Source: Halorussus limi (GTDB lineage Archaea > Halobacteriota > Halobacteria > Halobacteriales > Haladaptataceae). From it: a stretch of DNA of 64,000 bases. Location of the stretch: contig NZ_CP096659.1 of assembly GCF_023238205.1 (NCBI RefSeq), positions 186,001-250,000 of the forward strand. The letters run 5' to 3'. The position numbers were made by a program, and so were the translations under genes. Positions 61,309-64,000 of this stretch are shown here, in pieces. Every line of letters begins with the position of its first letter. The stretch's first letter is position 1. A model generated the notes under the pieces. It was given only the letters and a program-made list of their open reading frames with translations. It did not search any database and was not told the DNA's origin.

Positions 61309-61773
61309 ATGGACCCGAGAGGGCGACTCGCCCACAACCTCACCGCGGAGTCGGAGGCCTACGGCTACACCCTGACCATCTGGGGGTCCGGCGCGATGCT
61401 CATCTACAAAGTTCAGACGCCGGACCTGTTTCACATCCTCCTCCTCGCGTTCGGTGCGATTCTCGGGTTCGCGGTCCTCGGGGCGTTCGCCTTCCAACAG
61501 ATGGTCCGGGAACCAGAACAGGGAGACACTCCGTTGGTCGTCACCTCGATGGTGCATCTGGTCTCGACGCTCGGCAATCTCGTCGTGGCCTATCTGTTGG
61601 TCCGGTTCGTCGTGTCCCACTCGACGCCGCGGTGGCTGGCCTTCCCCCTCGTAGGATTTCAGGCGACCGTCCTCTACAACGTCTTGCTCCTGCTGGAGGA
61701 CTTCCTCTCGGAGCGGTTGGTCGAGGATACCCGGTTCGGCGAGGACGTGGACGACGTGGAAGAAGTGGAGTGA
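61309..61773 (+). CDS. Membrane protein of unknown function (154 aa)
   Basis: From ATG 61309; GTG 61303 is possible. MDPRGRLAHNLTAESEAYGY is a soluble lead, then four hydrophobic helices follow (TIWGSGAMLIYKVQTPD ... FGAILGFAVLGAFAFQQMV ... VVTSMVHLVSTLGNLVVAYL ... FPLVGFQATVLYNVLLLLED). The C-terminus is very acidic. The embedded Asn/Tyr and charged residues could form a channel or sensor, but no family is recognised. Confidence 0.72.
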   Translation: MDPRGRLAHNLTAESEAYGYTLTIWGSGAMLIYKVQTPDLFHILLLAFGAILGFAVLGAFAFQQMVREPEQGDTPLVVTSMVHLVSTLGNLVVAYLLVRFVVSHSTPRWLAFPLVGFQATVLYNVLLLLEDFLSERLVEDTRFGEDVDDVEEVE

Positions 61774-61809
61774 GCGGTCCGTAACTCGCTTCGCCTGCTC
61801 CGTCCCGCG

Positions 61810-62937
61810 CTACGCCACCGAAACCCACTCGCCGCGCTCGTCGCTCTCCTGAATCGCCGCGAGGACCCGCTGGACCGCGAGACCGTCCTCGAAGTCGGGA
61901 CGGTAGTCGCCGCCTCCGCTTCCCGACGACTCCGACGCCGCGCTATCGACGGCGCTCAGGAACTCGTAGTTCTCGTGGACGAAGGTGTGTTCCCACCCGA
62001 GGACGTGGCCCGGCGGCCACCAGTGGTCGAGGTACGGGTCGTCCTCGTCGGTCACCAGAATCGTCTCGTAGCCCCGGTTCCCCTCGCGCAGGACCTCCAA
62101 CTCGTTCAGCCGTTCGAGCGAGAACCGGAGGCTTCCCTCGGAGCCGTGAATCTCGATGGTGTGGTCGTTCTTGTGCCCGTCGGCGAACCGCGACGCCTCG
62201 AACGTCGCCATCGCGCCGCCCTCTAGTTCGGCCTGCGCGGAGTAGGCGTCGTCCACCGTCACCGGCCGGGTCTCGTTCTCGCCTTCCACGGGACGCTCGT
62301 CCACGAACGTCCGGAGGTGCCCGCTCACGCGCTCTACGTCGCCCACGAGGAAGCGCGCGAGGTCGATGGTGTGAGCGCCCAAGTCGCCGAGCGCTCCGCT
62401 CCCGGCCATCTCCTCGCTGTTGCGCCACGACCACGGGGCCTCGGGGTCCACCAGCCAGTCCTGTAGGTACTGACCACGGAAGTGCCGGATTTCCCCGATT
62501 TCACCGTCCTCGACGAGGTTCTTCGCGTACCGGAGCGCCGGGACGAACCGGTAGTTGAACGCGGTGGCGGTCGGCACCCCGGCCGACTCGGCGGCCTCGG
62601 CCATGCGCTCGGCGCTCTCTAAGTCGTTGGCCAGCGGCTTCTCGGAGAGGACCGGCGTGCCCGCTTCGAGGGCGGCGACGGCGGGGTCGGCGTGGACGTG
62701 GTTCGGGCCGAGGTTGTAGAAGGCGTCCACCTCGCCGACCACGTCCTCCCAATCGGTCGCCGTGTTCTCGAATCCGAGGCGGTCGGCCGCGTCCGCGAGG
62801 GCGTCCTCGTCGCGGCCGACGAGGACGTGGCGCTCGACTTCGGGCGCGTCCGGGAAGAACATCGGAAGCCGAGCCATCGCGTTCGCGTGGGCTTTTCCCA
62901 TGAATCGGTAGCCGAGAACTCCGACCTTGAGCGTCAT
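61810..62937 (-). CDS. Gfo/Idh/MocA-family NAD(P)-dependent oxidoreductase
   Basis: A 375-residue protein from ATG 62937. The Rossmann motif VGVLGYRFMGKAHANAM is followed by the catalytic EKPLAND motif and the C-terminal GfoA/IdhA beta-sheet domain (SMEI-like segments HTIEIHGSEGSLRFSLERLN, and GDLGAHTIDLARFLVG). It probably oxidises a sugar, inositol or a derivative. The sugar isomerase/epimerase gene lies upstream on the same strand, separated by a 127-residue gene, which suggests a sugar-conversion unit. Confidence 0.92.
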   Translation of the reverse strand: MTLKVGVLGYRFMGKAHANAMARLPMFFPDAPEVERHVLVGRDEDALADAADRLGFENTATDWEDVVGEVDAFYNLGPNHVHADPAVAALEAGTPVLSEKPLANDLESAERMAEAAESAGVPTATAFNYRFVPALRYAKNLVEDGEIGEIRHFRGQYLQDWLVDPEAPWSWRNSEEMAGSGALGDLGAHTIDLARFLVGDVERVSGHLRTFVDERPVEGENETRPVTVDDAYSAQAELEGGAMATFEASRFADGHKNDHTIEIHGSEGSLRFSLERLNELEVLREGNRGYETILVTDEDDPYLDHWWPPGHVLGWEHTFVHENYEFLSAVDSAASESSGSGGGDYRPDFEDGLAVQRVLAAIQESDERGEWVSVA

Positions 62938-63012
62938 GTGGTCGGGGTACTCGGGGGAGACGCTTAACGTTTCAGGGAATCGCCCGGTTCGGGTCGTCCG
63001 CTCGGAGGGGAC

Positions 63013-63396
63013 TCACCCCGGGTCTTCCTCGGCGAGGACGGACTCGACCGCCGAGGCGAGTTCCTTGAACAGGTCCATCTCCATCTCGTCGGTGGTCACG
63101 AACGCGCCGTGGTCGCCGACGATGACCCGGGTCAGGTAGCCCCGCTCGAACACGCGGATGTTGAACCGATATCCGCCGAGTTCGGTGTCCTGATACACCG
63201 CCTGCGTCCGGAAGCCGAGTCGCTCGTTGTCCGCGAACCCCACGAGGTCCGCGTCGGCGTCGAGGTCCTCGCGGAGGTAGAGTTGCTCCTCGGCGTCCTC
63301 GGTGAAGTAGGTCACGCTCCGGAGTTCGTCGCCGACGGACGTTCGGGTGGCGCTGACGAGTTGGTCGCTGAGGTCGTCTGAGACTGTTTCCCCCAT
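63013..63396 (-). CDS. Conserved haloarchaeal hypothetical protein (127 aa)
   Basis: From ATG 63396 (MGETVSDDLSDQLVSATRTS). A soluble alpha/beta protein with VTYFTEDAEEQLYLREDLDA, GYRFNIRVFERGYLTRVIVG and a C-terminal helix (FKELASAVESVLAEEDPG). It resembles other small haloarchaeal proteins with an YFTEDxEEQLYLR block, which are widespread and uncharacterised. It lies between the oxidoreductase and the isomerase on the same strand. The function is unknown. Confidence 0.72.
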   Translation of the reverse strand: MGETVSDDLSDQLVSATRTSVGDELRSVTYFTEDAEEQLYLREDLDADADLVGFADNERLGFRTQAVYQDTELGGYRFNIRVFERGYLTRVIVGDHGAFVTTDEMEMDLFKELASAVESVLAEEDPG

Positions 63397-63493
63397 GGTC
63401 GCCACGTCGACCCACAGCAGGAAAAGTTCTATTGGCGGTCGCCGGGGTTCGGGAATCGACCGCGGTAGTTTAGAGGACCGGGACGGCGACCGG

Positions 63494-64000
63494 TTACGCC
63501 CAGTAGGCTTCGCCGGGTTGCTCGCGGAAGACCGCGCGCTGGAGCAGGTTGACCGCCTTTTCGAGACCCTCGTTGGAACTGGTCAGCGAGTCCTCGTGTT
63601 CGATGGAGAGCGCGCCGTCGTAACCCACCATCCGGAGGGTCGAGACGACGTCCTTCCAGTGTTCCTCGCCGTGGCCGTAGCCGACCGACCGGAACAGCCA
63701 CGAGCGGTCGGCCTCCTCGTCGTACGGCGTCGTGTCGAGGACGCCTTTAGTGCGCGCTTCGGCGTCGTAGACCTTGGTGTCCTTGGCGTGGAAGTGGTGG
63801 ATGGCGTCGCGCTCGCCCAAGAATCGGATGGCGTCGGTCACGTCGATGCCTTGCCAGTAGAGGTGACTCGGGTCGAAGTTCGCGCCGACGTGTTCGTTGG
63901 TCTCTTCGCGCAGGCGGGCCATCCCCGATGGTTCGTACACCAGCATGTTGGGATGCATCTCGATGGCGATATCGACACCGTGGTCGGCCGCGTGGGAGGC
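63494..64000 (-). CDS. Sugar phosphate isomerase/epimerase (xylose isomerase-like TIM barrel), 5' end missing
   Basis: The frame runs off the window end; 168 C-terminal residues are visible. Metal-binding motifs of the AP_endonuc_2/xylose-isomerase-like fold are seen: a Glu in VDIAIEMHPNM, VGANFDPSHLYWQ with Asp and His, IHHFHAKDTKV with the His pair, and the Glu of LSIEHEDSLTS. This family acts on inosose, hydroxypyruvate or hexulose-type sugars. The Gfo/Idh-type gene downstream on the same strand supports a sugar or polyol conversion role. Confidence 0.9.
   Translation of the reverse strand, partial: ASHAADHGVDIAIEMHPNMLVYEPSGMARLREETNEHVGANFDPSHLYWQGIDVTDAIRFLGERDAIHHFHAKDTKVYDAEARTKGVLDTTPYDEEADRSWLFRSVGYGHGEEHWKDVVSTLRMVGYDGALSIEHEDSLTSSNEGLEKAVNLLQRAVFREQPGEAYWA

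Overview
The window is chromosomal DNA of a haloarchaeon (class Halobacteria). It is very GC-rich, its proteins are strongly acidic (Asp/Glu-rich), and it carries archaeal information-processing genes: RNase P p30 and Pop5, proteasome alpha, CDC48, GINS, PriS, archease and RtcB. Exported proteins mostly use Tat signals with lipoboxes, and many genes look leaderless, with a TATA box about 25-30 nt before the start codon. A genus such as Halorussus is possible but not proven. There is no rRNA, CRISPR array, IS element or recognisable prophage. One tRNA gene, tRNA-Leu(CAA), is present.

Layout. 1-6347: end of a Bat-type regulator, small rubrerythrin-like protein plus glutamate dehydrogenase, a Tat-lipoprotein serpin, MutY and small membrane or zinc-ribbon proteins. 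6575-15264: the RNase P / proteasome neighbourhood (rnp3, methyltransferase ... rnp2, psmA), interrupted by a four-gene nucleoside-type ABC transporter and a Tat-exported protein. 15460-22423: deacylase-like enzyme, double winged-helix regulator, DUF309 and PHP proteins, tRNA-Leu, inositol monophosphatase family protein, Lrp regulator and DUF63 membrane protein. 22565-28877: duplicated membrane protein, YcaO enzyme with a Cys4 N-terminal domain, TbsP-like regulator, then a 42-residue peptide gene converging on a CHAT-domain protease gene.

28981-36566: one-carbon metabolism (glyA, folD), an HSL-type hydrolase, assorted conserved haloarchaeal genes, a frameshifted gene, DUF1028, a candidate structured RNA, amphi-Trp and PadR proteins. 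36697-48929: AI-2E-type permease, MgtC/DUF4010 protein, class III aminotransferase, PQQ-propeller lipoprotein, AlaX editing enzyme, acyl-CoA dehydrogenase, HAD phosphatase, panB and an alpha/beta hydrolase. 49116-54640: an Hsp20-like protein translationally coupled to CDC48, and a priS-GINS operon headed by a GNAT gene. 54806-57837: archease, DoxX-like protein and RtcB RNA ligase. 58047-64000: small membrane proteins, a frameshifted lipoprotein, an RHH protein, a zinc-binding protein interrupted by hairpin repeats, ribose-1,5-bisphosphate isomerase, and an oxidoreductase plus sugar isomerase pair running off the end.

The most unusual items are the CHAT protease with its convergent micropeptide, where each promoter carries a perfect palindrome; the split RNase P/proteasome cluster; the YcaO protein; the structured-RNA candidate near 35.6 kb; and short triloop hairpins, three of which sit in frame inside a gene. 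Two genes (near 33747 and 58879) carry single-base frameshifts that could be sequence errors or real lesions.
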